In this document: positions 1-9,068 of the stretch, piece after piece
Numbering within the stretch: position 1 is the first letter of the stretch
Layout: the number at the start of each line of letters is the position of its first letter
DNA from: Paraburkholderia graminis C4D1M
GTDB lineage: Bacteria > Pseudomonadota > Gammaproteobacteria > Burkholderiales > Burkholderiaceae
Reading direction: 5' to 3'
Assembly (NCBI RefSeq): GCF_000172415.1
Contig: NZ_ABLD01000002.1
Location: forward strand, 186,001 to 250,000
DNA: 64,000 bases
Notes under the pieces: generated by a model
Told to the model about the DNA's origin: nothing
The model's database searches: none
The model's input: only the letters and a program-made list of their open reading frames with translations
Translations under genes and position numbers: made by a program

Positions 1-181
1 TGAGGTCGCCGCCCGCGCCGAAGATGACCAGCGTGCATGGCGGCGCCGGACGCTTGCCGGCGGGCGACGGCGGCTCGCCGTGCGCGCTTGCACTCACTTT
101 GCAACTGCGCGGCGCGGCAAGGTTGCCGTTGGCATCCGCGTTCGGAGAATTAGCGGCTTGGGGATTCGATGGAGTCGACAT
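1..181 (-). CDS. zwf: Glucose-6-phosphate 1-dehydrogenase, N-terminal part (runs off left edge)
   Basis: Only the first 60 codons are in the window. The protein begins MSTPSNPQAANSPNAD, has a 45-residue polar extension rich in Pro, Ala and Ser, and then enters the Rossmann strand with TLVIFGAGGDL, the N-terminal NADP-binding signature of glucose-6-phosphate dehydrogenase (VIFGASGDL in most members). The enzyme oxidises glucose 6-phosphate to 6-phosphogluconolactone at the entry of the Entner-Doudoroff and pentose phosphate routes in the cytoplasm. It is the third leftward gene after two glycosidase genes, which fits a storage-sugar mobilisation cluster. The long extension is unusual. A start closer to the Rossmann strand cannot be excluded, because no strong ribosome binding site precedes the ATG at 181. 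Confidence 0.8.
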   Translation of the reverse strand, partial: MSTPSNPQAANSPNADANGNLAAPRSCKVSASAHGEPPSPAGKRPAPPCTLVIFGAGGDL

Positions 182-269
182 GGGATTCACTCGAGTAAGC
201 CAATGAAACGGACGTGGCAATAGAGAGAAGACCGCGCCCGCCCCCACACAGTTCAACAACGGTCACGCG

Positions 270-3077
270 CTATTTGACCGCACTGCTCGCCAGCGCGGAA
301 ACCGTTTCAGGTTCGACCGCGGGCTCCGTGGGCCGCGCCGGAGCCGACGGCGCTGCCGGAATCGGCGCGCGCCCAGGCTCGCCCGCAAGCGGCACGCTGC
401 CCGATGCGGCCATCTCACGCGGTTGCAGCAGCAATGCGACAAGCCCGGTCCAACCGGTTTGATGCGAAGCGCCGACGCCGCGCCCGTTGTCGCCGTGGAA
501 GTATTCGTGGAACAGAATCAGATCGCTCGAACGCGGGTCCGCTTGCAGCAACGGGTAGGCGCCCATGACCGGACGCTCGCCGTCACGGTTCTTGAGGAAC
601 AGCGTGGTCGCGCGGCGCGCGAGTTCATCGGCGATTTCGGACAGCGACAAGGTCTTTCCCGAGCCCGTCGGATATTCGACGCGGAATTCGTCGCCGTAAT
701 AGCGGTGAAATTCGTAGAGCGATTCGATCAACAGATAATTGACGGGCATCCACACCGGACCGCGCCAGTTCGAATTGCCGCCGAACACGCGCGTATCCGA
801 TTCAGCCGGCAGATATTTGACCGTGAAGCTGTTGCCGTTGTGATCGAACACGAACGGATGATCGCGGTGGTATCGCGACAGTGCGCGCACGCCGTGATCG
901 GAGAGAAATTCGCTTTCGTCGAGTGCGCGCCGCAACAGCGCTTTCATCCGATGTCCGCGCAACACCGACAGCAGCAGCGCATTGCCCTTACCCGGCTCGT
1001 TCCAGCGCGAGACGAGCTTCGCGAGATCCGGCCGATGCTTGAGGAACCACACGAGCCGCTCGCGCAATCCGGGCAATTCGCCATGCAGGCGCTCTTCGAG
1101 TACATGCACCGCGAAAAGCGGAATGAGCCCGACGATCGAGCGCACGCGCATTGGAACACTGGTGCCGTCAGGCAGGCGCAGCTTGTCGTAGAAGAACTCG
1201 TCCTCGCTGTCCCATAGTCCGGTATCGCAGCCGTCGTCGCAACTCACGGCTTGCGCGATATACAGGAAGTGCTCGAAGAACTTTACGCCGATGTCGACAA
1301 ACACATGGTTCGCATACGCAAGTTCCAGCGCGATACGCATGAGGTCGAGTGCGTACGCGGCCATCCACGCGGTGCCGTCCGCCTGATCGATGTGGCCGCC
1401 CGTGGGCAGCGGCGACGAACGATCGAAGATGCCCACGTTGTCGAGCCCAAGAAAACCGCCCTGAAAAATGTTGTGACCGTCGGCGTCCTTGCGGTTCACC
1501 CACCACGAAAAGTTGAGCAGCAGTTTATGAAAAATGAGCTCGAGAAAATCGCGATCGGGCTTGCCGGTGAGCGCGCGGTCGATCTCGTACACGCGCCACG
1601 CGGCCCACGCGTGAACCGGCGGATTCGCGTCGCCTAGCGCCCACTCGTAAGCGGGCAGTTGTCCATTCGGATGCTGATAGCGGTCTTTCACCAGCAGCAG
1701 CAATTGACGTTTCGCGAAGGCGGGGTCGATTAACGCAAACGCCGCCGCATGAAACGCGAGATCCCACGACGCGTACCACGGGTACTCCCACTTGTCCGGC
1801 ATCGACACAATGTCCGCATTGCACAGGTGCATCCAGTCCGCGTTGCGTCCACGTTTGCGCGCGGCCGCCGGTTGAGGCTGCAACGGATCGCCTTCGATCC
1901 AGCGATGCACGTCGTACCGGTAGTACTGCTTCGACCACAGCATGCCCGCGAGCGCCTGGCGCTGCACGAGACGCGCGTCCGGATCGTTCATGTCGCGTTG
2001 CAGCGCGCCGTAGAACTCGTCGGCTTCGGCGATACGCTTTGCAAAGAGCGCGTCGGCGTCGAACGGCACTTCGTCGGGCGTCGCCTCCGGACGCCAGCGC
2101 ATATACACGACCGCGCGCCCATGCGGACCGAGTTCGATTGGCGCATGCGCGCCCGCCTTCGTGCCGCGGTCGCGGCGCACCGCGTGCTGATCGCCATGCA
2201 CGAGGTAATCGTTGAAGCCGTCCTTGAACGGACCCTCGCCTTCCATATTGAAGAGGCGCTTTACGTTCGTGTCGTTCTCGCAGAATAGCCACGCGATGTG
2301 CGGCGCGTCCTTCGACCACGCGGTGACGACAATCGGTTCATGCCCATGCTGATGGCCGATCAACTGCGCGCGGCCTTCGTGGTCCGTGCCTGCTGCAAGC
2401 GACGGCTTGTCCGTGTTCGGTTTCCACGACCACGAATTGCGCGCCCAGATTTGCGGGAGCACATCGAGCGATGCGGGTTCGTCCGCGCGATTCTCGATTG
2501 TAACGCGCATCACGATGTCGTCGGGCGCGTGCTTCGCGTATTCGACCTGCACGTCGAAGTAACACAAGTCGTCGAACACGCCCGTATCGAGAACTTCGTA
2601 CTCCGGCATGTCGCCGCCGCGCCGCGCGTTTTCCTCGATCAGATCCTGATACGGATAAGCCGCGTGCGGGTACTTGTACAGCATGCGCATGTACGAATGC
2701 GTCGGCGTGCCGTCGAGATAGAAGTACAGCTCCTTCACGTCCTCGCCGTGATTGCCCTGCGCGTTCGTGACACCGAAGAGCCGCTCTTTCAGGATCGGGT
2801 CTTTGCGATTCCACAGCGCAAGCGACACGCACCAGCTCAGCGTGTCGTCGCCGAAACCGGCAATGCCGTCCTCGCCCCAACGGTATGCGCGGCTGCGCGC
2901 ATGGTCGTGCGGAAAGTAGTCCCACGCAGTACCGTCCGCGCTGTAATCCTCGCGCACGGTGCCCCATTGACGCTCGCTGAGGTACGGGCCCCAGCGCTGC
3001 CAGTGGGCACAATCCACCGAATGCAGACGTGAACCTTCAACAGTGGCGAACAGATTCGCAGCGCGCAGCGGTGGCAT
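270..3077 (-). CDS. GH63-type (MGH1-like) glycoside hydrolase
   Basis: A 935-residue cytoplasmic protein without signal peptide. The C-terminal half has the Trp-rich pattern of (alpha/alpha)6 glucosidases (WEYPWYASWDLAFHAAAF, then a GGHIDQADGTAWMA segment), typical of GH63/MGH1-like hydrolases of glucosyl or mannosyl glycerates and related oligosaccharides. The N-terminal third (YLSERQWGTVREDYSADG) matches the beta-sandwich start of bacterial proteins annotated as glucosidases. The frame opens 36 bases further upstream, but the ATG at 3077 has AAGGAAG seven bases before it and gives the usual MPPL start. It lies 51 bases after the debranching enzyme and 88 bases before zwf, so a three-gene leftward operon is likely. 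Substrate not identifiable from sequence. Confidence 0.8.
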   Translation of the reverse strand: MPPLRAANLFATVEGSRLHSVDCAHWQRWGPYLSERQWGTVREDYSADGTAWDYFPHDHARSRAYRWGEDGIAGFGDDTLSWCVSLALWNRKDPILKERLFGVTNAQGNHGEDVKELYFYLDGTPTHSYMRMLYKYPHAAYPYQDLIEENARRGGDMPEYEVLDTGVFDDLCYFDVQVEYAKHAPDDIVMRVTIENRADEPASLDVLPQIWARNSWSWKPNTDKPSLAAGTDHEGRAQLIGHQHGHEPIVVTAWSKDAPHIAWLFCENDTNVKRLFNMEGEGPFKDGFNDYLVHGDQHAVRRDRGTKAGAHAPIELGPHGRAVVYMRWRPEATPDEVPFDADALFAKRIAEADEFYGALQRDMNDPDARLVQRQALAGMLWSKQYYRYDVHRWIEGDPLQPQPAAARKRGRNADWMHLCNADIVSMPDKWEYPWYASWDLAFHAAAFALIDPAFAKRQLLLLVKDRYQHPNGQLPAYEWALGDANPPVHAWAAWRVYEIDRALTGKPDRDFLELIFHKLLLNFSWWVNRKDADGHNIFQGGFLGLDNVGIFDRSSPLPTGGHIDQADGTAWMAAYALDLMRIALELAYANHVFVDIGVKFFEHFLYIAQAVSCDDGCDTGLWDSEDEFFYDKLRLPDGTSVPMRVRSIVGLIPLFAVHVLEERLHGELPGLRERLVWFLKHRPDLAKLVSRWNEPGKGNALLLSVLRGHRMKALLRRALDESEFLSDHGVRALSRYHRDHPFVFDHNGNSFTVKYLPAESDTRVFGGNSNWRGPVWMPVNYLLIESLYEFHRYYGDEFRVEYPTGSGKTLSLSEIADELARRATTLFLKNRDGERPVMGAYPLLQADPRSSDLILFHEYFHGDNGRGVGASHQTGWTGLVALLLQPREMAASGSVPLAGEPGRAPIPAAPSAPARPTEPAVEPETVSALASSAVK

Positions 3078-3128
3078 GACAGCTTCCTTGCGTCGGGCTT
3101 GGCGGTGGGACACACATCGTAGCGCGGT

Positions 3129-5096
3129 TTACGCGATGTGGCGATCCAACCCGGCAAGCAAATGCTCGACGCGCAGCAATTCGCCGAGCGACCACGCCTG
3201 CCACGGCGTGCCGGCGGGCGCGTGCGGCAAATCGCCGTCGGCGATTTCGGAAAGGTGATCGAGCCCCGCGTGATCGAGATGCGCGTACAGCGGATCGAGA
3301 AAACGCGTTCGAGCTTCGCGGCGCGTTTCGTCGGTGTTGCCGCGCACGCGCAGCCACGCTTCGACGAATGGACCGAGCAGCCACGGCCACGCCGTGCCCT
3401 GATGATAGGCGCCGTCGCGTTCGTAAGGGGAGCCGCTGTAGCGGCCGCGATAAGCCGGGTCCGACGGCGCGAGCGTGCGCAAGCCGAGCGGTGTCAGCAA
3501 TTGCGCTTCGACCTGATCGACCACGGCGCGCGCCGCCGCGCCTTCGAGCAACGCGAACGGCAGCCCGCCGACCGCGAAAATCTGATTCGGACGAATCGCG
3601 CGGTCCGCTGTGCCGCTGACATGATCGACGTCGATGTTATCGAAAAGCGCCTGTGTCGACGGGTCGACGAAACGCTCGCGGAACGCCTGCCATGCGCGGT
3701 CGGCCGGTTGTTGCCATTGCGCATTCCACGTTGCTGCAATGCGCAATGCGTTGATCCACAGCGCCTGCACTTCGACCGGCTTGCCGATGCGCGGTGTCAC
3801 GACCCAATCGCCGACCTTCGCGTCCATCCACGTGAGCTGCATGCCTGCGACGCCCGCGCACAACAAACCGTCCTCCGCCGATGCCTTGATGTTAAAGCGC
3901 GTGCCTTGCGTATAGCCGGCGAGGATCGCGTCAGCGGCGGCCTGGAGACGCGCCCTGGTTGCCGCGCCCGCGTGATCCGTCGACAGATAGTCGTGCACGG
4001 CGACGATGAACCACAGCGACGCATCGACGGAGTTGTATTCGGGCGTGTCGCCGTAATCGGGGAAACGATTGGGCAGCATGCCCTCGGACAACGTGCCCGC
4101 CCATTCGAGCAGGATCGCCTCGGCAGCATCCAGACGGCCCGATGCGATCAGCAAGCCGCGCATGGCGATGAACGTGTCGCGGCCCCAATCGGTGAACCAG
4201 GGGAAGCCCGCGAGTATCGTGCGGCCCTCGTTACGCTGCACGACGTAGGCGTCGGCGGAACGTTGCAGGCGCGAGCCTAATGCATCGCGGCGTTGTTGTT
4301 CGGTTTCGGCGAGGGTTTCTGCGTGGCGCGATGCGGTTACGTGTGTTTGTGTCGCATCCGATGCGCTGAGAATCATGACCGCTTGCTCATTCGCGAGATT
4401 GAAGCTGAATACGCCGGGCGTCGCGAGGTCTTCGCTGAAATCCAGCCCGCGCTCGCGCTCGCGAACGTAGCAGAAGTTGCGATACCAGTCCGGCGCGTGC
4501 GCGTAGCTGCCATTCGTCGCGGCATGAATGCGCGGCAGATCGCCGTAGGGTTGCCAGCTTACGTTGCGCGCGTCGTCGCTGATTTGCGCGCCGAAGTTGA
4601 ACGCCGCGTTCTCGTGATGCAGCGCGTGATAGTCGCGGCCGGACAGCAACGGCCTGACCTTCAGCGTAAGCGCGTCTGTTGGCGTCGCCGCCTGCGGACG
4701 TTCCCATTGCCAGCGCAATACCGTTTCGCAGGTCGCCTTGCTGACGAACACTTCGGCCGTGATGACGATCTGCGCATTGAACTGAAAGCGCCACGTCGGC
4801 CACGGCTCCGTGCTGAACGCCAGCAGATTCGCGCTCGCATCGGGATACAGCAGGTCGGGCATGTAGCGCTGCATGCTGAGCGGATAGCGCTCGCCGTCCG
4901 CTTCGAGCCAGGCTTCCACGCCGTTGACCAGCACGACGCGCCCGCCTGGCGCGCGCGTGGCCGCCAGCAGCAATGCGTGATAGCGGCGCGTGCGCTCGGT
5001 GCCCACGGTCCCCGACGCGAAGCCGCCGAAGCCGTCTGCCTCGAGCCATTCGTCTTCGAGCCGCGGCATGTCGAAAGGTCGTTCAATGCGTGTCAT
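3129..5096 (-). CDS. Glycogen debranching-type enzyme (amylo-alpha-1,6-glucosidase family)
   Basis: A 655-residue protein of the archaeal/bacterial glycogen debranching family. The N-terminal beta-sandwich is recognisable by EWLEADGFGGFASGT and RRYHALLLAA. The catalytic (alpha/alpha)6 barrel follows with GFPWFTDWGRDTFIAMRGLL and MLPNRFPDYGDTPEYNSVDA, the conserved acidic active-site segments of this family, and a C-terminal AYHQGTAWPWLLGPF. It would remove alpha-1,6-glucosyl branches from glycogen or a related alpha-glucan in the cytoplasm. It is the first gene of a leftward block followed by a GH63-type hydrolase and glucose-6-phosphate dehydrogenase, consistent with feeding stored glucan into central metabolism. 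Length is normal for the single-domain bacterial form. Confidence 0.88.
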   Translation of the reverse strand: MTRIERPFDMPRLEDEWLEADGFGGFASGTVGTERTRRYHALLLAATRAPGGRVVLVNGVEAWLEADGERYPLSMQRYMPDLLYPDASANLLAFSTEPWPTWRFQFNAQIVITAEVFVSKATCETVLRWQWERPQAATPTDALTLKVRPLLSGRDYHALHHENAAFNFGAQISDDARNVSWQPYGDLPRIHAATNGSYAHAPDWYRNFCYVRERERGLDFSEDLATPGVFSFNLANEQAVMILSASDATQTHVTASRHAETLAETEQQRRDALGSRLQRSADAYVVQRNEGRTILAGFPWFTDWGRDTFIAMRGLLIASGRLDAAEAILLEWAGTLSEGMLPNRFPDYGDTPEYNSVDASLWFIVAVHDYLSTDHAGAATRARLQAAADAILAGYTQGTRFNIKASAEDGLLCAGVAGMQLTWMDAKVGDWVVTPRIGKPVEVQALWINALRIAATWNAQWQQPADRAWQAFRERFVDPSTQALFDNIDVDHVSGTADRAIRPNQIFAVGGLPFALLEGAAARAVVDQVEAQLLTPLGLRTLAPSDPAYRGRYSGSPYERDGAYHQGTAWPWLLGPFVEAWLRVRGNTDETRREARTRFLDPLYAHLDHAGLDHLSEIADGDLPHAPAGTPWQAWSLGELLRVEHLLAGLDRHIA

Positions 5097-5272
5097 GGCG
5101 TGAGTGATCTTGCGATGGAAGGCATTAGCGTGTCCATTCTCCTACTTATCACTTTCCGGTTCCTTTCGAAGAACTCACAAACGCGAGTCATTTTTCCCAC
5201 TCGCAAACGTTTCACAATTATTTCTTGAAAGGGTTGGAGACTGCATCCGCTTTCACAAAACCGGATGCCGAC

Positions 5273-5599
5273 ATGAGAAGAGACAAACGCCTCGTGAGTG
5301 CCTTTTTCGTTGCGCTCGCAACGTGCGCATTAACGTGTGCATTAAGCGGCTGCGGCGCGGATGACTCCGCATCGGCCAATGCGTCTTCTTCATCGAATGT
5401 TGATGCTTCGCCCGATGCGCCATCTTCCGCGGCATTGTCCGCAGCCGCTATTCCGAATGCATCGTCGTCGCTCGCCGCGAATCCCGCTCTCGCATCCGAC
5501 GCCATCACGCAGAACGTGCAAGCCAGCCTCGCCGCCGACAGCCAGCAGGTCGCGCCCGTCATGCGTTATGCACCGGGCGACAGCGCGAACAGCAACTGA
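5273..5599 (+). CDS. Small Ala/Ser-rich lipoprotein
   Basis: A 108-residue protein starting MRRDKRLVSAF, with a hydrophobic signal segment and the lipobox LSGC (Cys at residue 28), so it should be lipidated and anchored to a membrane. The mature part is low-complexity Ser/Ala/Asp with no recognisable domain and ends QVAPVMRYAPGDSANSN. A TTG 48 bases upstream also keeps the frame open, but the ATG places the signal peptide at the true N-terminus. It ends 57 bases before the phospholipase C gene on the same strand and may be co-transcribed with it. Function unknown. Confidence 0.6.
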   Translation: MRRDKRLVSAFFVALATCALTCALSGCGADDSASANASSSSNVDASPDAPSSAALSAAAIPNASSSLAANPALASDAITQNVQASLAADSQQVAPVMRYAPGDSANSN

Positions 5600-5656
5600 C
5601 CGATTCCCTTGGCGCGCGTGGCGCGCTATTCTTCCCCCCGCAGAAGGTGATATTCC

Positions 5657-7816
5657 ATGACATCAAATAGCCGTCGCCGTTTCCTGCAGACCGTGGCTTC
5701 GTCCGCCGGCGCTGCCGCTGCGCTTACCGCGCTGCCCGAGTCGATTCGCAATGCGTTGGCCGTTCCCGCGTTTTCGCGCACGGGCACGATTCACGATGTC
5801 GAGCACATCGTCGTGTTCATGCAGGAAAACCGTTCGTTCGACCACTACTTCGGCCATATGCGCGGCGTGCGCGGCTACAACGACCGCTTCCCGATTCCGC
5901 TGCCGAACGGCAAGCCGGTCTGGTATCAGCCGTCGAAGGCGGACCCCACGAAGCCTGTGCTGCCCTTCCATCTGGATACGTCGACCACAAGCGCGCAATG
6001 CGTGGGCGACCTCGATCATAGCTGGTACAAGACGCATGCCGCGATAGACGGCGGCCGCTACGACCAGTGGCCCGCGACCAAGACCGACATGACGATGGGC
6101 TATCACCTGCGCAGCGACATTCCGTTCCACTATGCGCTCGCCGATGCGTTCACGATCTGCGACGCGTATTTCTGCTCGATGCCCGGGCCGACGCATCCGA
6201 ACCGCTCGTATCTGATGAGCGGCACGGTCGACCCGACGGCCAAGTTCGGCGGACCGCTGCTCGACAACAACGACTGGGTGGACGGCGACGGCCCACCGAA
6301 CTATCAGTTGCTTTCGTGGACCACGTACCCCGAGCGCCTGCAAGCCGCCGGCATTTCGTGGCAGATCTATCAGCAGGGTCTGACCGGCGCCGATCCGCTG
6401 AACGGCAACTACGGCACCAACATCCTGCAAAACTTCAGCAACTTCATCAACGCGCAGCCTGGCTCGCCGTTGTATGAGCGCGCCCAAACCGTACGCACCA
6501 TCGACGATCTGAAGGCCGACGTGCTCGCGAACAAGCTGCCGCAAGTGTCGTGGCTGTGCCCGCCCGCCGCGTACTCGGAGCATCCGAAATACACGCCGGC
6601 GTATGGCGCCGAATATACGTCGCAGATTCTGGATGCGTTGACGTCGAACCCCGAGGTGTGGAGCAAGACCGTGCTCTTCATCATGTACGACGAGAACGAC
6701 GGCTTCTTCGATCACCTCGTGCCGCCGCAACCGGCAACCACGGCCGCGCAAGGCAAGTCGACGGTCAGCACGGAAGGCGAAATTCACAACGTGGTCAATC
6801 CGGGACGCGGCGGCAGCTATACGGCCGACGGACTGCCGTACGGCCTCGGCCCGCGCGTGCCGATGACGATCGTCTCGCCGTGGAGCAAGGGCGGCTTTGT
6901 GTGCTCGCAGGTGTTCGATCACACGTCGGTGATTCGCTTCATCGAAACGCGCTTTGGCGTGTATGAGCCGAACATCACCGCATGGCGTCGCGCGGTGTGC
7001 GGCGACCTGACGACAGCGTTCGATTTCCGCACGCCCGACTCGCGCATTCCGCCGCTGCCCGACACGAGCAACTACAAGACCATTGCCGACAACCAGTGCG
7101 CGACGCAGCCGAAACCGACCGTGCCCGCGACGCCCGGCTCAATCGATCCGCAGGAAAGCGGCATTCGTTTCGCGCGCGCCTTGCCGTATGAATTGCATGT
7201 GAACGGCCACGCGGACGGGAAGCAGAACGCGTTCGAAATTTCATTCGGCAATACCGGCGACCAGGGCGCGCATTTCTATGTGTACTCGACGAATCGCACG
7301 GACGGTCCCTGGCGTTACACCGTTGAAGCGGGCAAGTCGCTCAGCGAGTCGTTCGATCTGACATCGACGAACGGCGTCTACGCTTTTCAGGTGTTCGGTC
7401 CGAATGGTTTCGTGCGCAAGTTCGCGGGCAATGTCGGGAGCAATGCGCAGGCGGAGCAGCTTGCCGGCGGTCATCACAATGGCAAACCGGCGGAGCCCGA
7501 AGTGAAGGTGCAATACGATGTCGCGAACGGCAACGTGTTCCTCAAGTTCAGCAACAAGGGCGGCAGCTTCGCGCGTTTGACGGTGACGGATAACGCGTAT
7601 GGCGCACGTCCGCGTCCGGTGATCGTGCCGCCGGGCGCGCATATCGAAGAGGCTTGGGTGCTGGCAGCGAGCCATCACTGGTATGACTTGACGATAACCA
7701 GCAACGATGACGACAGCTTCTCGCGCCGCGTTGCGGGTCACGTGGAAATGGGCGGCCGAGTATTAGCGATCCGGCTGCGATTGCGCCGGTGTTGGTGGCA
7801 AGTTAAGGCGGGTTAG
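5657..7816 (+). CDS. Tat-exported phosphocholine-specific phospholipase C, C-terminus frameshifted
   Basis: A 719-residue phosphoesterase of the PlcN/PlcH family. It begins MTSNSRRRFLQ, a twin-arginine signal followed by an Ala-rich hydrophobic stretch, so it is exported folded. The catalytic domain shows VFMQENRSFDHYFGHMRGV and the metal and substrate motifs YDENDGFFDH and GPRVPMT. Two C-terminal beta-rich repeats (about residues 500-690) correspond to the DUF756 domains of this family. It cleaves phosphatidylcholine or sphingomyelin outside the cytoplasm. RBS AAGGTGA precedes the ATG. After HVEMG the annotated frame ends in a Trp/Arg-rich tail, whereas the neighbouring frame reads RPSISDPAAIAPVLVAS and stops at 7804-7806, the family-like ending. 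One base therefore appears lost near 7750-7754. Confidence 0.88.
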   Translation: MTSNSRRRFLQTVASSAGAAAALTALPESIRNALAVPAFSRTGTIHDVEHIVVFMQENRSFDHYFGHMRGVRGYNDRFPIPLPNGKPVWYQPSKADPTKPVLPFHLDTSTTSAQCVGDLDHSWYKTHAAIDGGRYDQWPATKTDMTMGYHLRSDIPFHYALADAFTICDAYFCSMPGPTHPNRSYLMSGTVDPTAKFGGPLLDNNDWVDGDGPPNYQLLSWTTYPERLQAAGISWQIYQQGLTGADPLNGNYGTNILQNFSNFINAQPGSPLYERAQTVRTIDDLKADVLANKLPQVSWLCPPAAYSEHPKYTPAYGAEYTSQILDALTSNPEVWSKTVLFIMYDENDGFFDHLVPPQPATTAAQGKSTVSTEGEIHNVVNPGRGGSYTADGLPYGLGPRVPMTIVSPWSKGGFVCSQVFDHTSVIRFIETRFGVYEPNITAWRRAVCGDLTTAFDFRTPDSRIPPLPDTSNYKTIADNQCATQPKPTVPATPGSIDPQESGIRFARALPYELHVNGHADGKQNAFEISFGNTGDQGAHFYVYSTNRTDGPWRYTVEAGKSLSESFDLTSTNGVYAFQVFGPNGFVRKFAGNVGSNAQAEQLAGGHHNGKPAEPEVKVQYDVANGNVFLKFSNKGGSFARLTVTDNAYGARPRPVIVPPGAHIEEAWVLAASHHWYDLTITSNDDDSFSRRVAGHVEMGGRVLAIRLRLRRCWWQVKAG

Positions 7817-7912
7817 GTTGAGGCTTCGGCTGCGGTTGCGCGTGCGCGGTGTTGGCGCGTCTGGCCGCAGCCTCTGTTGATTGCAAGCAGAGTTCGCACG
7901 AAGCTGCTGTCA

Positions 7913-9028
7913 TCACGCCCCCAACAACACCCCCGTTCTAAACGCCCGCGTCCCCGTCACACGCCCCAGCGGCGCGCCCGCCGTCACAAAGCGAATCGCG
8001 CGACGCATGTAAAACACGCCTTCCGTATTGCTCGTCAACGTAGTGGTTTCGTCCGTCAGCGGATCGACAATATCGAACAACGGTTGACCGACGCGAATCG
8101 TCTCGCCGATCTTCGCGCGATGCACGAGAATGCCGCTCACGGGCGCATAGAACTGCTCGCTTCCGGCAAGCGGCGTCGCAGGAGTCAGCAACGGCGGCAG
8201 CGGCTTCGCTTCCAGCCGAATCGCCTTGCGCCACACGAGATAGTCGACGATCGCATCGGCGTCGTGCTGTGCCGCTTCGTATGAAACGTCGCGCTGGCCG
8301 CGGCATTCGACAGTCACTGCAATCGTGCCGGTAGGCACCGGCTTGTCGGCGGGCATATGTTGCTGCAATTCCCACCACAGCAGGCTATGCGTTTCGTCGA
8401 ACGCCTCGCCGCCCGAGTTCGTCGCCAGCAGCGACGCCTCTGCGCCAAGATAGCGCGCGAACGGTTCGACTTGAGGCCACGCCGCCTCGCTCGTGTAGAG
8501 ATGCATCGCGGCCTCGAGCGAACAATGCAGATCGATCACGACGTCTGCATCGAACGAGAGCTTTAGCATCGCCAATTGCAATGACTCGAACTCGGTCAAC
8601 GGCTTTTGCGCGGCCAGTTCGTCAGCAATCAGACGACGAACGATCCGCACGTTTTCGGCGGCGTCCGAACCTAGCGCTGCGCGCGCTTGCGCGACAAGTT
8701 TCGTCAGCCGCAGAAAATGCCGGTTGAAGTTCTTGCCGCTTGCAAGGTCGAAGCGCCCGATAAATTGTCCGAGTACGTACTGCCCGAGTCCGACGGGATT
8801 AGCCACGGGCACGAGCACGATCTCGGCATTCAGCGCGCCCTGCTTTTCAAGTTCGATCAAACGACGCTTCAATAGAAGCGTGGTCAGCATCGCTGGCGTT
8901 TCGTCGGCATGCAGCGACGACTGGATATAAATCTTCTCGCCGCTGCCTGGCGCGCCGAAGTGAAACGATACGAGTTCGCGCTGCGTGCCGATTGCCGGCG
9001 AAATGAGCGGATGCGATTGCTTGTTCAT
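7913..9028 (-). CDS. Succinylglutamate desuccinylase/aspartoacylase family zinc deacylase
   Basis: A 371-residue cytoplasmic protein with the M14-like zinc deacylase motifs: SSLHADETPAML (first zinc His and Glu), NFNRHF (substrate-binding Asn-Arg) and VIDLHCS (third zinc His). The C-terminal beta domain (APVSGILVHRAKIGETI) is biotinyl-like, as in the AstE/DoeB branch. It should hydrolyse an N-acyl amino acid. The open frame extends 90 bases upstream into the next gene, but the ATG at 9028 gives the family-typical start. It follows an amino-acid binding protein gene by 40 bases on the same strand, so the pair may import and deacylate the same compound. The exact substrate is not deducible. Confidence 0.78.
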   Translation of the reverse strand: MNKQSHPLISPAIGTQRELVSFHFGAPGSGEKIYIQSSLHADETPAMLTTLLLKRRLIELEKQGALNAEIVLVPVANPVGLGQYVLGQFIGRFDLASGKNFNRHFLRLTKLVAQARAALGSDAAENVRIVRRLIADELAAQKPLTEFESLQLAMLKLSFDADVVIDLHCSLEAAMHLYTSEAAWPQVEPFARYLGAEASLLATNSGGEAFDETHSLLWWELQQHMPADKPVPTGTIAVTVECRGQRDVSYEAAQHDADAIVDYLVWRKAIRLEAKPLPPLLTPATPLAGSEQFYAPVSGILVHRAKIGETIRVGQPLFDIVDPLTDETTTLTSNTEGVFYMRRAIRFVTAGAPLGRVTGTRAFRTGVLLGA

Positions 9029-9068
9029 GAGAGACGAGCGTGGAGTTAAAGAGCGGAACGCGCGGGCA

